Positions 11,650-22,019 of a DNA stretch of 64,000 nt are shown here, piece by piece. The notes beneath the pieces are model-generated. The model did no database searches, had not been told where the DNA came from, and worked only from the letters and a program-made list of their open reading frames with translations. Where the stretch lies: the NCBI RefSeq assembly GCF_040412425.1, contig NC_089742.1, positions 73,889,625 through 73,953,624 of the forward strand. The letters run 5' to 3'. The first letter of the stretch is position 1; each line of letters opens with the position of its first letter. A program made the translations under genes and the position numbers. This stretch comes from Macrobrachium rosenbergii (Eukaryota > Arthropoda > Malacostraca > Decapoda > Palaemonidae).

Positions 11650-12300
11650 AGTTATCAGGGCCGGGGTGGAGCTGGTTCATTGTTCCCAAATGAGTTCAAT
11701 CAGCCTCGGCCAGAGATTTCTGGGGTCTTTGAATGGCCTGTCAGGCTTTTTCAGTCTGCCAAGGAAGTTCCCTTCCACTATTCATGCGGCAAGTCTCGGT
11801 TGCTTACAGTCTTGTGGGTTCGGATCCTACTGCGCCGTGGGCCGTGGCCACCTCTATAGACCTTTCGGCGCTTTGCTTCACATCTTGGTTGCAGAAAGGT
11901 CCTATCATCTTGGGATTCAGACTCGAGAACAGGCGTACCCCTTCAGGTTCATGCCCTCCTCAATGCGGCTCAAGTCTTTGCCAGTTTGATCAACCCGTAG
12001 TTCAACAGCTCCGGTATTGGAGGCTATGCTAGCTGCATATCTAGTTGCCTGGCTCATTTGGGCACAGCGTCGGGGAGATTGCCTGAGGCGCCGGTCATTA
12101 TAATCGGTTCTAGAGTCTTTGGGGCTACAAGTAACCGGAAGGAATCCTGATTCCAGGAGGGTAGCCTTCGTGATTATGAATCAGTGGAAGTGGAAAGAGA
12201 TAGCAAGGGCATCTTATCATTTCATCACAAGCATACCTCTCCCGTGCCCAAGAAAGGTCCTGGGTTTTCTCCAGTTTGCTTCAGTGGCGGTTCTCTTCTG
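11650..12300 (+). pseudogene. DIRS-A reverse transcriptase, decayed
   Basis: In shifting frames the segment preserves the DIRS reverse transcriptase order. A catalytic SIDLSA (motif A) near 11857 is followed by LHILVAERSYHLG, QAYPFRFMPSSM (the usual YRFRAMPFG region), NAAQVF, and AYLVAWLIWAQRRGDCLR at about 12035-12088. The last corresponds to the YLDDWL active site, but the two aspartates are replaced by V and A (12044-12049). With many stops, it cannot be active. Gag-side sequence (about 10200-11600) has open stretches but no motif I can name. Confidence 0.7.
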
Positions 12301-12439
12301 AAGTCAAAGCTGGAGTTTATGACGAGGAGTATGGTGGAGTCAGGGGCGTGTCTCCTTGATTCCTCCTGGCGAATAGTGGCCTCGGCCTTGCAACTGTCGA
12401 AGTGCTTACAGTCGGTTCTCTGGCTTTCCCCTCGGCCTC

Positions 12440-13310
12440 AGTATTCCACACCGTCACGTTTACTCTCTGGTGGTGAGGTGGATATTCGCAATGAAGTACA
12501 TATGGTACTTAGTCGGTCCGCGTTCGGCAGTTCCATATCAGCGCTTTGGAGGCGGTGACAGTCTTCCTGTCATGGAAACTTCTTCCCCCAAGAGGTTTCC
12601 TTTTAGGCCTGGTTCTGAACAAAACGGCAATGATCTTTCACGTAAACAAGTGGTTTTGGACTCAGATTGCTTACGTTCAGGTTATGGTTCATTCTTCTCC
12701 ATAACCAGCAGGCGCCTCTGTCTACCACCCTTCGTAGGGGTCCAAAAAGGTCACTGCTTTTTCCCTATCCAGGGCCTCCCCTGGTGTCGGAATAGTCCTT
12801 AGGCGGGCGTCATTCAGGCTAGTCTTGTGACCTTTTCCTGGGCCTGGAAGTAGGTCTGTTTGCAACCCAATTCAGCCACAAACTATAAAGCTGTCCGTCT
12901 GGTATAAACTCAGCCTCGTCAGCCCTCAAACTCTGATGTCCTGGCTTTGTGGTCTTTGTAGATCTTACAGTTTAGGAGGGAAACTGATATTGGTCCTGTT
13001 ATTTACTGTTTCCTGAAATCAGTTAAAGGGATCCTACTCTACTGCAGTATGGTTCTGCAGTTGAAATGTACTCTTCACATAGTTTTGAAGCTACAGTACG
13101 ATGCGACGCGGCCTCGAGAAAGTGTTTGTTGGAACCAGACTCACAGGCCCTAACTTTCATCCCCTAAGGTCTGTGTTCGTCTAAGAACAGTACTCCGTCC
13201 ATTCGGTTCCTGGTCTTTGAGTAATGTGCTCCGGACTTAGCCCCATTAACCAACAATCATCTTGTTCTTATCTTTCCTTGTTAAAGGAAGTCCCAAAAAT
13301 TTTTAATCAG
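12440..13310 (+). pseudogene. DIRS-A RNase H and tyrosine recombinase remains
   Basis: Near 12600-12660 LNKTAMIFHVNKWF aligns with the RNase H block around D-TTAVAYINKQGG seen in DIRS elements. Around 13010-13180, CFLKSVKG, KGYSTAVW-like and TRLTGPNFHPLRSVFV resemble the N-terminal part of the DIRS tyrosine recombinase (compare LSGPQFEPLRSVSL in DIRS-1). The catalytic box with H-x-x-R and tyrosine was not found, so the recombinase is incomplete. Frames change repeatedly. Confidence 0.5.
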
Positions 13311-13809
13311 CTTAGCTTCTAGTGTTAGTTTTCTATGTTCTGCCCCTGTCTGGCGGAACCAATCAGTTGTTGGTTTGTCTGGCAGGAACCAATCAATTTA
13401 TTCCCCTCATCAGGGAGTAGTGTTGTGAATTCCTCACCTAACTTTCTATCTACAATTGAAGGTCCTCATTTTTGTTAGTCACCTTGGAAGTACTCCCCCT
13501 TTTACAAGGTCTGTTTCTGTGTCAGTTTTTCTCCTTGCAGGCTTTTTAGACAGGACCTGCATAATTTTGTCCAGGTCCTGTCCTTTAAAAAGGGAGCACT
13601 GTCATTAGGGTCTGCTATTAGGCAGGAAGTATTTTCTAATACAAGCCTATTCAGGTGCTATTCTACGCTCATGATCTTAGGCGGTGACCACTTACATTAT
13701 TTTTCATTACATGAACTTAGAGACCTTACTAATGTTCAGGGTAGAATTCTCCTAGTTTTCAACGTTTCTATTTAAGTCTTTAATAGCATAAGAATGATGT
13801 TTATTTCTC

Positions 13810-13895
13810 TGTTACTATTTCACCGGGTGACATGGGACCCCGATCCAGAAAAAGGATTTTGACAAAGGAAAAATCTATTTCTGGAGAGGGCCAGT
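13810..13895 (+). repeat. DIRS-A internal complementary region
   Basis: CTATTTCACCGGGTGACATG to CCGATCCAGAAA is the reverse complement of the left end from 6414. It is followed at once by AAGGATTTTGACAAAGG to CTATTTCTGGAGAGG, the reverse complement of the right end (14228-14266). Adjacent complements of both ends are the signature used by DIRS-1-type elements to build a circular intermediate. Confidence 0.85.
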
Positions 13896-13954
13896 CTCCT
13901 GATGACTACCCTGTTTTCATTCTCTCCCTCCTTGATAAACTTCATAGTGAGGTG

Positions 13955-14266
13955 GGTGCTAACATGGAATGCGGCTAGTGTTGCCTTGTATACAGTGATC
14001 ATGGTAGTGCATGGGCTTGTATCGGCACCTCGTTAGGACTTTTGACATTGGGGGCTCTCTATAGGATAAGGTTCCGTGTTTTGTAGTTCACCCTTTTCCA
14101 TACACGACTCCATCTAGTGGAGCTTCGCTCTGAGGGTAGTAACTCAGCATTTCATTTAGCTTTCTCTGGTATCTAACTTGGAATTACCTGAAATAAGTGC
14201 TGAATGGACCTTTCACCGGGTGACACGGGCCTCTCCAGAAATAGATTTTCCTTTGTCAAAATCCTT
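13955..14266 (-). repeat. DIRS-A right inverted terminal repeat
   Basis: Inverted partner of 6414-6720. It includes GGAATGCGGCTAGTGTTGCC, CATCTAGTGGAGCTTC, AAGTGCTGAATGGACC and the CACCGGGTGACACGGG block, and ends at about TTTGTCAAAATCCTT. A trinucleotide microsatellite abuts it. Confidence 0.8.
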
Positions 14267-14338
14267 TTATTATTATCATTATTATTATTTAATATTATTA
14301 TTATTTAATATCATCATCATCATCATCATTATTATTAC
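14266..14338. repeat. ATT/ATC microsatellite
   Basis: Imperfect (TTA)n with an internal (ATC)n run, exactly at the right edge of DIRS-A. Confidence 0.9.
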
Positions 14339-14344
14339 AGTAGT

Positions 14345-14579
14345 TGTTCAGTTATCTGGTCTTACTTTATCTGAAATTCGACATTATCTGAAAGGTCCCA
14401 GCACCACAACACAAGAAAGGGCTTGAAGCTCACTAACACACTCTGCTGCAGGAAGAGCTAAATGAAAGATATCTTCAAAGTTCTTAAGTGATGCCTTACC
14501 AAAGGGCTCAAACTGAGGTTATGTTAAAATCTGAAGGACTACTGTACATCCAATTTTCATCATAAATCATGATAGGAAG
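14345..14579 (-). pseudogene. DIRS-F recombinase fragment, left of DIRS-1
   Basis: On the minus strand the segment reads FEPFGKASLKNFEDI then ALPAAECVSELQALS. This matches the region around the first catalytic arginine of DIRS recombinases (usual pattern F-PL--VSLK then LA-AKRVSELQAL), with the arginine changed to cysteine. It continues, in the same orientation, the DIRS fragment at 22193-23297. DIRS-1 is therefore inserted in an older copy. Confidence 0.65.
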
Positions 14580-14818
14580 ATGACATTTTTATGGTAAAAG
14601 ATAAAGTTTTATATATACTTACCAAGTAATTACATAGGTATTGGTTCCCTAACCTATGGCAGCTTAGAAATTTAAAATTCGCATGGTGGCGCTGTTATCG
14701 TTAGTGTGTAGGTGACAACGTCCTGCCACCATCCGGGACTCGAGGAAACAAACCAGCGGAGAGCTCAATTTGTTTTATGCTCTTATGTTTATGCAAGGGG
14801 TGGAGGGCAGGCTCCGAT

Positions 14819-14910
14819 CATGTAATTACTTGGTAAGTATATATAAAACTTTACTTTATCATAAAAATGTCATTTTTATATAAGTAACTTACCAAGTAGC
14901 CTAATTACAT
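14819..14910. repeat. DIRS-1 internal complementary region
   Basis: ATGTAATTACTTGGTAAGTA through AAAAATGTCAT (14819-14873) is the reverse complement of the left terminus 14580-14635. The following TTTTATATAAGTAACTTACC through TAATTACAT (to 14910) is the reverse complement of the right terminus 22160-22192. The two complements meet head to tail, fixing the element's ends at about 14580 and 22192. Confidence 0.92.
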
Positions 14911-15391
14911 TGCTGATTCCACATTGTAAGGAGGTGGGAAAGAGCATGGACATATTCTACTCCAAAACATTAAGGAAGTAATGAGTTTGAACTAGAAAGG
15001 TTGCTAACATTAAATAAATGTTTGTTGTTTCCTTACCTGTTGAGAAAGCTGCTGCAGGAATGTACTGCCTCTTGTTGGTGCTTCTCTCAACTTGTAGTGG
15101 ACATGGCAGTATAGCCAAGGGTCGTCACTACATTAGTGGGAAACTTTGTAGTGGAGGAAATACACCGTATGCTGACAAAGTTTTTAAAAGATGCCCTTGC
15201 CCTGGGCAAAGGCCAGAACACAAAATGAAAACACTGTCACCTACACCACAGAATAAAACCAAACAACCCAACCATTATCAAAGATAAAGTATGAACTGGT
15301 GGGTACTCCAGGTACAGTGTACCCCCAGGCTTCCCAACGACTCAAAACCTTAAGTCAAGGCGAGTGGATAGCAAAGGAACAGATAGATTCC

Positions 15392-16846
15392 TCATGCTTC
15401 CTCTCCCAGCACCATGCCAGCCATGGACAAAGGTCCTAAAGTGCTACAATTTTCAAATACAGTTTCTATGTCCTTGAGGTAGTGTGAAGCGAATATGGAC
15501 TTGCATCCCCAGAATGTCGACTGTAGGATTGAAGAAAGAGAGAAGTTGTGTTTAAAAGCAAGGGAAGTTGCAACTGCCCTAATTTCATGAGCCTTAACCT
15601 TCAGTAGAGGAAAGGCTTCTTCCTGGATCTGAGAGTGGGCTTCTAATATTAATTCTCTCAGAAAAAAGGATATGGCATTTTTGGAGAGCGGGCAAACTGG
15701 GTTTTTAACAGAGCACCAGAGGTTGCTTGAAGGTCCTCCAATCTTTTCTGTCCTCTTAAGATAATACCTGAGGGACCTCACTGGGCAGAGGAGTCTTTCT
15801 TCTTCATCAGGTCCTAAGATATCCATAAGGTCCTTGATGATGAAGGGCCTAGGCCAGGGTTTAGAAGGGTCCTCGTTCTTTGTAAGGAAATCAAGAGAAA
15901 GAGAGCAGACTGCGTCCTCTTGTGCAAAGCCTGTTCTCTTGTCTATTGCTTGTAACTCGCTAATACTCGTAAATTTGGCAGTAGCGAGAGCCACTAAAAA
16001 GAGAGTCTTTTTCGTGAGATTCTTGAGGGAAACAGAACGAAGAGGTTCGAATTGAGGACCTGAGAGCCACTTCAGTACAATGTCTAAGTTCCAAGCGACG
16101 CTGGAAGAACTATCTTTCTTGGACGTATTGAAGGATTTGATCAGGTCGGAGATATCTTGATTAGAAGACAGGTCCATTCCTCTGTGCTTAAAAACTGAGC
16201 TGAGCATCGACCTATACCCTTTAATGGTAGAGGTCGATAGTTTCCTGATGGACTTTAGGAAAATAAAAAAGTCGGCTATTTGGCTTATATATGTCTCAGA
16301 AGAAGAGATGTTATGGCGACTGCACCACCTTTTGAAGACTGTCCATTTTGACTGTAGAGCTTTGTAGAAGCAGCTTGTCTGCATTTCGCAACTGCCTCTG
16401 CAGCTTGTCTTGAAAACCCTTTTGCTCTGACAAGGCGCTTGACAGTCTGAAGCCTGTCAGGGTCAGAGTGGATAATCCTTGGTGGAATCTGAGAAAGTGA
16501 GGTTGTCTGAGCAGAGACCGTTTTTGTGGAAGAAGTCTTGGGTAGTCTACCAGGAGTCGAATCAAGTCTGGAAACCATTCCTTGTTTGGCCAAAATGGGG
16601 CTACAAAGGTCATGGAGGTGTTCTGATGCGTTGACAGCTTGTTGATTACTTCCTTGATCATTCCAAAAGGAGAGAAGACATACACATCTAAGTTTGTCCA
16701 ATCTAAAAGCATGGTGTCCGTGCTCCATGCTTGAGGATCTGGGACCAGAGAGCAAAAGAGGGGAAGACGGTGGTTTCTCGACATTGCGAAAAGACCCACT
16801 GTGGGTTTGCCCCACAGTTTCCATAGGTTGTAGCAGACTACTGGAT
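15392..16846 (-). pseudogene. DIRS-1 linker plus tyrosine recombinase
   Basis: The longest open piece (16384 to 15392, 330 codons) is a tyrosine recombinase, the enzyme that inserts DIRS circles. It has an N-terminal SAM-like core domain (ISQIADFFIFLKSI, TIKGYRSML), H-x-x-R as AHEIRAVATSLAF, a tryptophan in STFWGCKSIF, and the tyrosine in FASHYLKDIE. The usual first arginine (AKR-SEL) is disturbed, reading ATAKFTSISELQAI as if a few bases were inserted. The upstream linker (16846-16400; PDPQAWSTD, FVAPFWPNKEWFPDLIRLL, AKGFSRQAAEAV) uses other frames, with shifts near 16445 and 16380. A piggyBac-type MITE separates it from RNase H. Confidence 0.85.
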
Positions 16847-16850
16847 TTAA

Positions 16851-17578
16851 CCCTTAAGGGACGGCATAATTTATCAGTATGCAGCACCCCAGACCGGAGA
16901 AACTTTGAGGTCAGCAAAATAAAAAAAAAAATCACATCAATGGAAAGAGAATGACACGTACATTTACACTGTATAAATAAAAAAATTCTAAAAATTTTCC
17001 CTACCTTCCATGAGAAGAATTTACAACCTGCCTCATTTACAAGACATCGTAAATTTTACCATCTTATATATGTTTTTTCTAATAAATAAATTTATTGTAT
17101 TTTGTAAAATTATTATTACTGCTCACACAATATCAAAACAGATAAGAAATAAAAGCAATAACAAATTTTTGCTTATTTGTTGACGTAAATTTATGAGAAG
17201 GAAGATTCAGTAACTTTTTTTTTTACTTTTACATGCTTTTTCTAATATTTCTTTGCAATTTTCTTTGTAAAATTACACTTACAACCGACATACTATCGTA
17301 AAAGACAAAAACAAAAAACAACGGCAACCCCTTAGTATATTTACAAGCAAATTTACAAAAGACTCGTCAGAGAGAGAGAGATGCAGTACTTTCCCCCTTG
17401 AAGTCACAAGCATTACTGATACTGGCCTAACTCTTTGTCTGAATAAAAGTTGCCATTAGTGAATTTATAGCATATAGAAGCATTGGCACCTCTGTTTTGA
17501 ATCACTATTACCATAACAGTGGTGTAATTCTGTTTCACACTGAATCTCCATCTTGAGGCTCAATCTGTCCTTTAAGGG
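16851..17578. mobile_element. piggyBac-type MITE, 728 bp, TTAA target duplications
   Basis: The element starts CCCTTAAGGGACGG and ends CTGTCCTTTAAGGG, flanked by TTAA at 16847-16850 and 17579-17582. CCC-beginning inverted ends and a TTAA duplication are diagnostic of piggyBac-superfamily transposition. The interior is AT-rich without coding. It split the DIRS-1 reading frame between RNase H and linker, and removing it with one TTAA leaves those frames continuous. Confidence 0.9.
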
Positions 17579-17582
17579 TTAA

Positions 17583-18129
17583 GGTCCCTTCGGTTGGAAG
17601 GACCTGTTTGAGGCGGCGGCTTAATTCGTCCGCAATCATGTTCATCCTCCCTTGAATGAACCGGGTGACAAGAGAGACTTGGTTCTCTTCCGCCCACAGA
17701 AGGAGATCCTTCGCTGTCTCGTACACGGAGAAGGAATTAGTGCCCCCGTTTGCGAATATATGCAAGAGCTGTGGTGGTGTCCGTGTGTACTACAATCTTC
17801 TTGCCGCGGACCAGATCCGAGAAGTATTGAAGGCCCAAGTAAATTGCTCTTAGTTCCTTTATGCTGATGTGAGCATTCTGTTGTACTGTAGTCCATGTTC
17901 TGGAGACTTCCCAACCTTCCAGAAGCGCACCCCAGCCTAGGTCGGAGGCATCTGAATAAAATTGAAGGTCTGGGCGCACTGGGAAAAGAGACTTCCCTTC
18001 CCTAAGTCTTTCTCCGCACGACCACCACTGGAGATCCTCTTTGATTTCCGACGTAATCGGGAAGATGAAAGAGTCTGGTTGGGTCTTTCTGCACCAAGAG
18101 TCTGGTTGGGTTTTTCTGCACCAATTTGC
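17583..18129 (-). pseudogene. DIRS-1 RNase H domain
   Basis: The frame contains LQFYSDASDLGWGALLEG (first catalytic D), ISIKELRAIYLGLQYF (E) and VVHTDTTTALAYIRK (D), followed by FIQGRMNMIADELSR. These are the usual DIRS RNase H blocks that degrade the RNA strand of the hybrid. A one-base loss near 17745 shifts frame after AYIRKRG. Upstream, at 18071-18124, a 27-bp unit is duplicated in tandem, giving a repeated nine-residue PNQTL-containing stretch. Confidence 0.85.
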
Positions 18130-18386
18130 ACAGCTCTTCGTTGGGTGAGCCGGTAGAGCTGTGGACTGACACTCGCTGAGCCGGAGAGATCCTGATTTGA
18201 TTTTGGTGATAGAAATTCATTTCTCGCTATAATGTGGTTCGATTCCACAATAAGCTGTAGGTCTTGTTGCTAAGTAACCAGTTGGTTCTTAGCCGCGTAA
18301 AATAAGTCTAATCCTTCGGGCCAGCCCTAGGAGAGCTGTTAATCAGCTTAGTGGTGTGGTAAAACTAAGGTATACTTAACTTTTTT
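18130..18386 (+). mobile_element. tRNA-derived SINE with 13-bp target duplication
   Basis: Flanking copies of TGCACCAATTTGC lie at 18117-18129 and 18387-18399. The insert begins with a tRNA-like head: CAGCTCTTCGTTGGGTGAGC, an A-box-like TGGGTGAGCCGG at 18142-18153, and a matching AGAGCTGTGG. GGTTCGATTCC at 18236-18246 resembles a B box but lies about 85 bases from the A-box, so it may not be the functional one. The body includes GGCTAAGAACCAACTGGTTA-like and AGGAGAGCTGTTAATCAGCT blocks, and a T run ends it. The sequence looks like a tRNA-related SINE common in decapods; that familiarity is from memory. Confidence 0.8.
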
Positions 18387-19472
18387 TGCACCAATTTGCT
18401 TTGAGGAAAAACTGAAGGGGTCTCATGTGCAGTCTGCTAGACTTACAAACTGCTCTACTGAAGCGAGGGTCGCCAGAAGACTCATCCACTGCACTGCCGA
18501 GCAGGAAGGAAGAGCAAGGAACTGACTGACAGTCTGAAGGCAGTTCTCGACTCTTTTGGGCGACAGAAAAGCTTGAAAAGTCTGAGAGTTCAGTATCATC
18601 CCTAAATAGGGAATCTCCTGAGACGGAATCAGGAGGGATTTCTTTTTGTTTGTGAGGATGCCTAACTCCTGTATCAGGTGAAGAGTTCTTCTCAAGTCCT
18701 CCGCGCACTTTTCGTTTGACGACGAGCGGAGAAGCCAATCGTCTAGATATAAGCTGATGTTGATTTCCAGAAGATGAAGCCAATTCCTCAGAGGAGCAAG
18801 AATTTATGTGAAAACTTGAGGAGCCGTTGATAAGCCGAAGCATAGGGACCGGAACTGTAGTATCCTGCCCTGAAAAACGAAGCGTAGAAATTTCCGTGAG
18901 TCTGGATGAACAGGGATGTGAAAATATGCATCCTGCATATCCAGGGTGACCATCCAGTCCCCCTGTTGTACTGAGGACATGACAGAGCGAACGGTCTCCA
19001 TGTGAAACTTCGTCTTCACTACGAACACATTCAAGGCGCTTACATCCAGAACGGGCCTCCAGCCCCCCGAGGCCTTCGGAACCACGAAAAGGCGATTGCA
19101 GAAACCTTCTGAGTGGGGCTCTAGCACTTCTTCCACTACTCCTTTGGAAAGGAGGAGTTTGACTTCTTGAAAGAGGGCCAAAAACTTCGTGGAACCTTTT
19201 GAGTACGCTGTCAAGGCGATTGGAGATGTAACTAAAGGAGGAGTCTTTATGAAAGGAATGGAGTAACCCTCGTTGAGAACCTTGATCACACAGGGGTCTG
19301 CTCCTCTGTTCTCCCATTCCTTCCAAAAAAGGAGAAGTCTGGCTCCTACCTGGGTGCAGAGGACTAACTTCTCACTTCTTGGGGTTGGATTTGAAAGAAG
19401 ACCTCTTAATGGACTTCGCAGGAGGTTGGAAGTTTGATCTGGGTCAAGGCTGGGTCGTAGTTCTCCCTCCAC
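18387..19472 (-). pseudogene. DIRS-1 reverse transcriptase
   Basis: From 19472 the frame carries VEEVLEPHSEGFCNRLFVV, GGWRPVLDVSALN, the motif A block MVTLDMQDAYFHIPVH, LQFRSLCFGLSTAPQVFT and then, beyond an in-frame TAA at 18804-18806, ISLYLDDWLLRSSS. YLDDW is the polymerase active site. The thumb region follows (PYLGMILNSQTFQAFLSPKR). A frameshift near 18440 precedes RLHMRPLQFFLKANW. Apart from the single stop, the core is intact. RNase H follows after the SINE. Confidence 0.9.
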
Positions 19473-19712
19473 GAAAGGGTTGAGACTGAAGAGGGGAGAA
19501 TGATCTAGCTGAGGAAGGCACAGGCTCCTTAAGATGTCTAAGTGGACTGAGTCAACAAGTCAGAGGTGGACTTGCTCTGTAATTCTAAAAGAATATCCTT
19601 CACTATGTGTTGAGGAAAGAGGTGAGACTTGTCTAAGGCAGCGAAAAGTAGAGCTGACTTCTAAGTCGGCGAGACTCCTTTCGAGGCAAACGAACATCAG
19701 AGCTCCCTCTTC

Positions 19713-20649
19713 TTAGGGATGCCCATAGAAAAAAGGGAGGCGAGTTCTAATTGCTCTGTCTGAGCATGAAATAACTCCTAGCCAATCGTTGGCAAGATCT
19801 TCAGCTAAATCCAGGCAATCTTCAATCTTACTCCCTAGCGTTCCAATGGCCCAATCTAGGAAACTAAACATCTCAATCACCTTAAAAATATTCTTGATAA
19901 GGTGGTCTGGTTCGGCTGAGGAAAACATTATCTTGGCCGACAATAAAGCCTTTCTACGAGATGAATCCACCAGACCAGAGAAGTCCCCTTAGGAGGAGGC
20001 AGGAACTCCCTAGGAAGGAGCTTCCCCGGTGGCATAGAAAGAGTATCTCATCTTCAACAATTTCCTGGGAATTTGCTACAGGCAGTCCCCGGTTAAAAAA
20101 GGCTTGGTCGATCGGTTTTATGGCGCTTTCAGCCGAAAATCGCTGATTTCTGCTTATTGGCACAGTGCCAATACATACCTAACAGAGGCACCGATAGCCG
20201 AAAATCGGCACTTTTCTGCCAATAAGAAAATCGCCGAAAAGGAGGAAATCCGCCGATTTTAGGTTATCATCACACCCCCAGAACAGAATCCCCGCCGATA
20301 ACTGAGGACTGCCTGTAGTCACTTTGCCCTGTTCTCTCTTAACGGCCAGCCAGGCACGAACTTCTTTGAGAGCTTTCTTGGAGGAGGAGGAAAGAACAAG
20401 CATGGGTAGTCTGGTACCTTCCGACGAATGCCTTTTCATGAGGTAGGTAGAAGCTGGAGAAGTAGGCGAAGCAGGCATGAAGAAGTCCGGGTAATTATCC
20501 AGGAGAAAACGCAGGAGAGACAAGTAGGAAGAAGAGGGAACCGTATCCTGAACAATCTCTTCCTCCTCCGAAGAGATAGGAGACAATGATTTATCCTTGG
20601 ACTCTGAAGCAGATGCAAATTTCTTCAAAAGACCCATAAACTCGGTCAA
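19713..20649 (-). pseudogene. DIRS-1 second half of Gag / ORF2 N-terminus
   Basis: In pieces the minus strand reads EEEEIVQDTVPSSSYLSLLR, SSSKKALKEVRAWLAVKREQ, then LWSGGFI, SSRKALLSAKIMF and IKNIFKVIEMFSFLDWAIGT. This resembles the conserved region upstream of DIRS reverse transcriptases. It is interrupted by the MITE at 20079-20315 and by frame changes on both sides. Exact boundaries between Gag and polymerase frames are not clear. Confidence 0.6.
20079..20315. mobile_element. Complete Tigger-type MITE, 237 bp, TA duplication
   Basis: It begins CAGGCAGTCCCCGGTTA and ends AACTGAGGACTGCCTG, flanked by TA at 20077-20078 and 20316-20317. Imperfect inverted ends plus TA duplication fit pogo/Tigger-mediated insertion. 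The interior has repeated CGAAAATCG motifs. Same family as 777-957. It disrupts the DIRS-1 Gag region. Confidence 0.88.
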
Positions 20650-21232
20650 TCAGCGCTTGAGAGGGGCTAAAGAATCTTCCTGGACCAATGAGGAGGGTGG
20701 AGTAGCCGAAGAAGGTGCATTGGTTCCAGAAGAAGAAGCTGGGAAATCGGCTGTTGGCATTGGAGGTTCAGGAGTTGGCGCCAGGCGCTCTAGAGCTGAA
20801 GTCTGGCGCGAGACAGTGGGCGTTCATTGGCGGAATTCTGGTGTGAGTCGGCGGGCGCCAGGTGCTCATCAGGGGAAGTCTGGCGCGAGTCGGCAGGCGC
20901 TCGGAAGAAGATGGGCGCTTAGAACGCTTATAGCGCTCAGGACTCTTCAGAGAAATAACGAAGATGAGCAGGAGAATCAGGCTGTACTTGAAAACTGCAG
21001 GAAGGTTGAGGGCTAGTCTCTCTGTACCTCTTGACAGCCAGGGGAGAAGAATCGCTAAAATCCACATGTCTGCTTGGTGGGTCTCTGTACCTCTTGCAGC
21101 CAGGGAGAAGAAAAAGAGCAGCGACATGGCTTCTTGGCTTCTGCGCGGACTGGAAGATTCGAATCAGAAAGTTGATGCACAGAAACGCCTTTCCAATGGC
21201 GTTTAGTCGAAGCCTGGAAGCGCACAACAGGC

Positions 21233-21859
21233 TCAAACCCCTCCAGCCTCCCTTGGACCTCTGGTATGTCTTCTCCTCAGTGCGGGGGAGCGGGACAGTG
21301 ACCTTCGTCTAGGAGCACTGATGGGACGGACAGCCACCCCCTCAATATTCACAGCACTGCCAACACTTACATTTTTTTCCATTAGAGATTTAATAGCTGA
21401 CCCCATTTCCATAATGGTACTAGATAATACAGTAAATTTCTGATCAAACCTTGATTCGAGGCTGGCAATGGCACTAAGTGCGGAATCATGGAAACCTGGA
21501 ACAGGAGCAGATGGTAAAGTAGGAGGAGTTAGGATAGGAGGAGAAGGAGGAATTGGAGGAGTGGTAGTTCTATCATCCCCTACATTTTCCAAAGGAATGG
21601 ACTCTGCATTAGCCCTACTTTCAGCCCTAATGGCTGCTTTCCTCCTCTTATCCCTTTGTAATTTCTCTAGATGAGATTTCAATGTTTTCCATTTCTTATC
21701 CTCCCAATCCTGACACTCTATGCAAGTATTATCCTTACTATATTCTTGCCCCCTACATTTAGTGCATTTTGTATGAGCATCGTATGAAAGCTTAGTTAGC
21801 CTAGGTCTACAACCCTCAGAACAAAAGCGAATACTAGATGAACTGGAATCCGACATCAT
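21233..21859 (-). CDS. DIRS-1 Gag-like protein
   Basis: A 208-codon open frame starts MMSDSSSSSIRFCSEGC. It has cysteine pairs (CSEGC, CTKC, CIEC, spaced as a zinc-binding domain in residues about 13-51), then a basic coiled-coil-like region (SHLEKLQRDKRRKAAI), a proline-rich middle (TPPIPPSPPILTPP) and an RRRSLSRSPALRRR arginine-serine stretch. DIRS elements carry such a Gag upstream of the polymerase. Downstream (20650-21230) the Gag frame continues in pieces with repeated arginine/alanine-rich motifs, so the ORF is probably truncated. The upstream 21860-22192 is the terminal-repeat leader. Confidence 0.7.
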   Translation of the reverse strand: MMSDSSSSSIRFCSEGCRPRLTKLSYDAHTKCTKCRGQEYSKDNTCIECQDWEDKKWKTLKSHLEKLQRDKRRKAAIRAESRANAESIPLENVGDDRTTTPPIPPSPPILTPPTLPSAPVPGFHDSALSAIASLESRFDQKFTVLSSTIMEMGSAIKSLMEKNVSVGSAVNIEGVAVRPISAPRRRSLSRSPALRRRHTRGPREAGGV

Positions 21860-22019
21860 TAACTAAATACACTAAAGTTAACTCGAACAACAATTCAACA
21901 ATGGCAGTAAGCCACAAAGCAACAAATTCTGAGTACTTCACCAAATTCATGCAAAGCAAAGCCAAAAGACGAAGAAGCAGCTGCGTGAAAACTTCCAATG
22001 TTAACCGGAAGCCAGCAGA

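Larger units (their letters stand above)
6414..14266 (+). mobile_element. DIRS-A: full-length but decayed DIRS retrotransposon
   Basis: DIRS elements replicate through reverse transcription and integrate with a tyrosine recombinase, leaving no target duplication. Here the left terminus (from about 6414) and right terminus (to about 14266) are inverted repeats of roughly 290 bp that share the ACCGGGTGACACGGG-type motif. An internal region near 13821-13895 carries complements of both ends. Between them lie tandem leader repeats and decayed Gag, reverse transcriptase, RNase H and recombinase segments in plus orientation. No frame is intact. It lies wholly within the large UBE2J2 intron. Confidence 0.85.

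Noticed and set aside
18130..18250. A functional tRNA gene
   Set aside because: The tRNA-like head is part of a SINE with target duplications; no full cloverleaf can be drawn.
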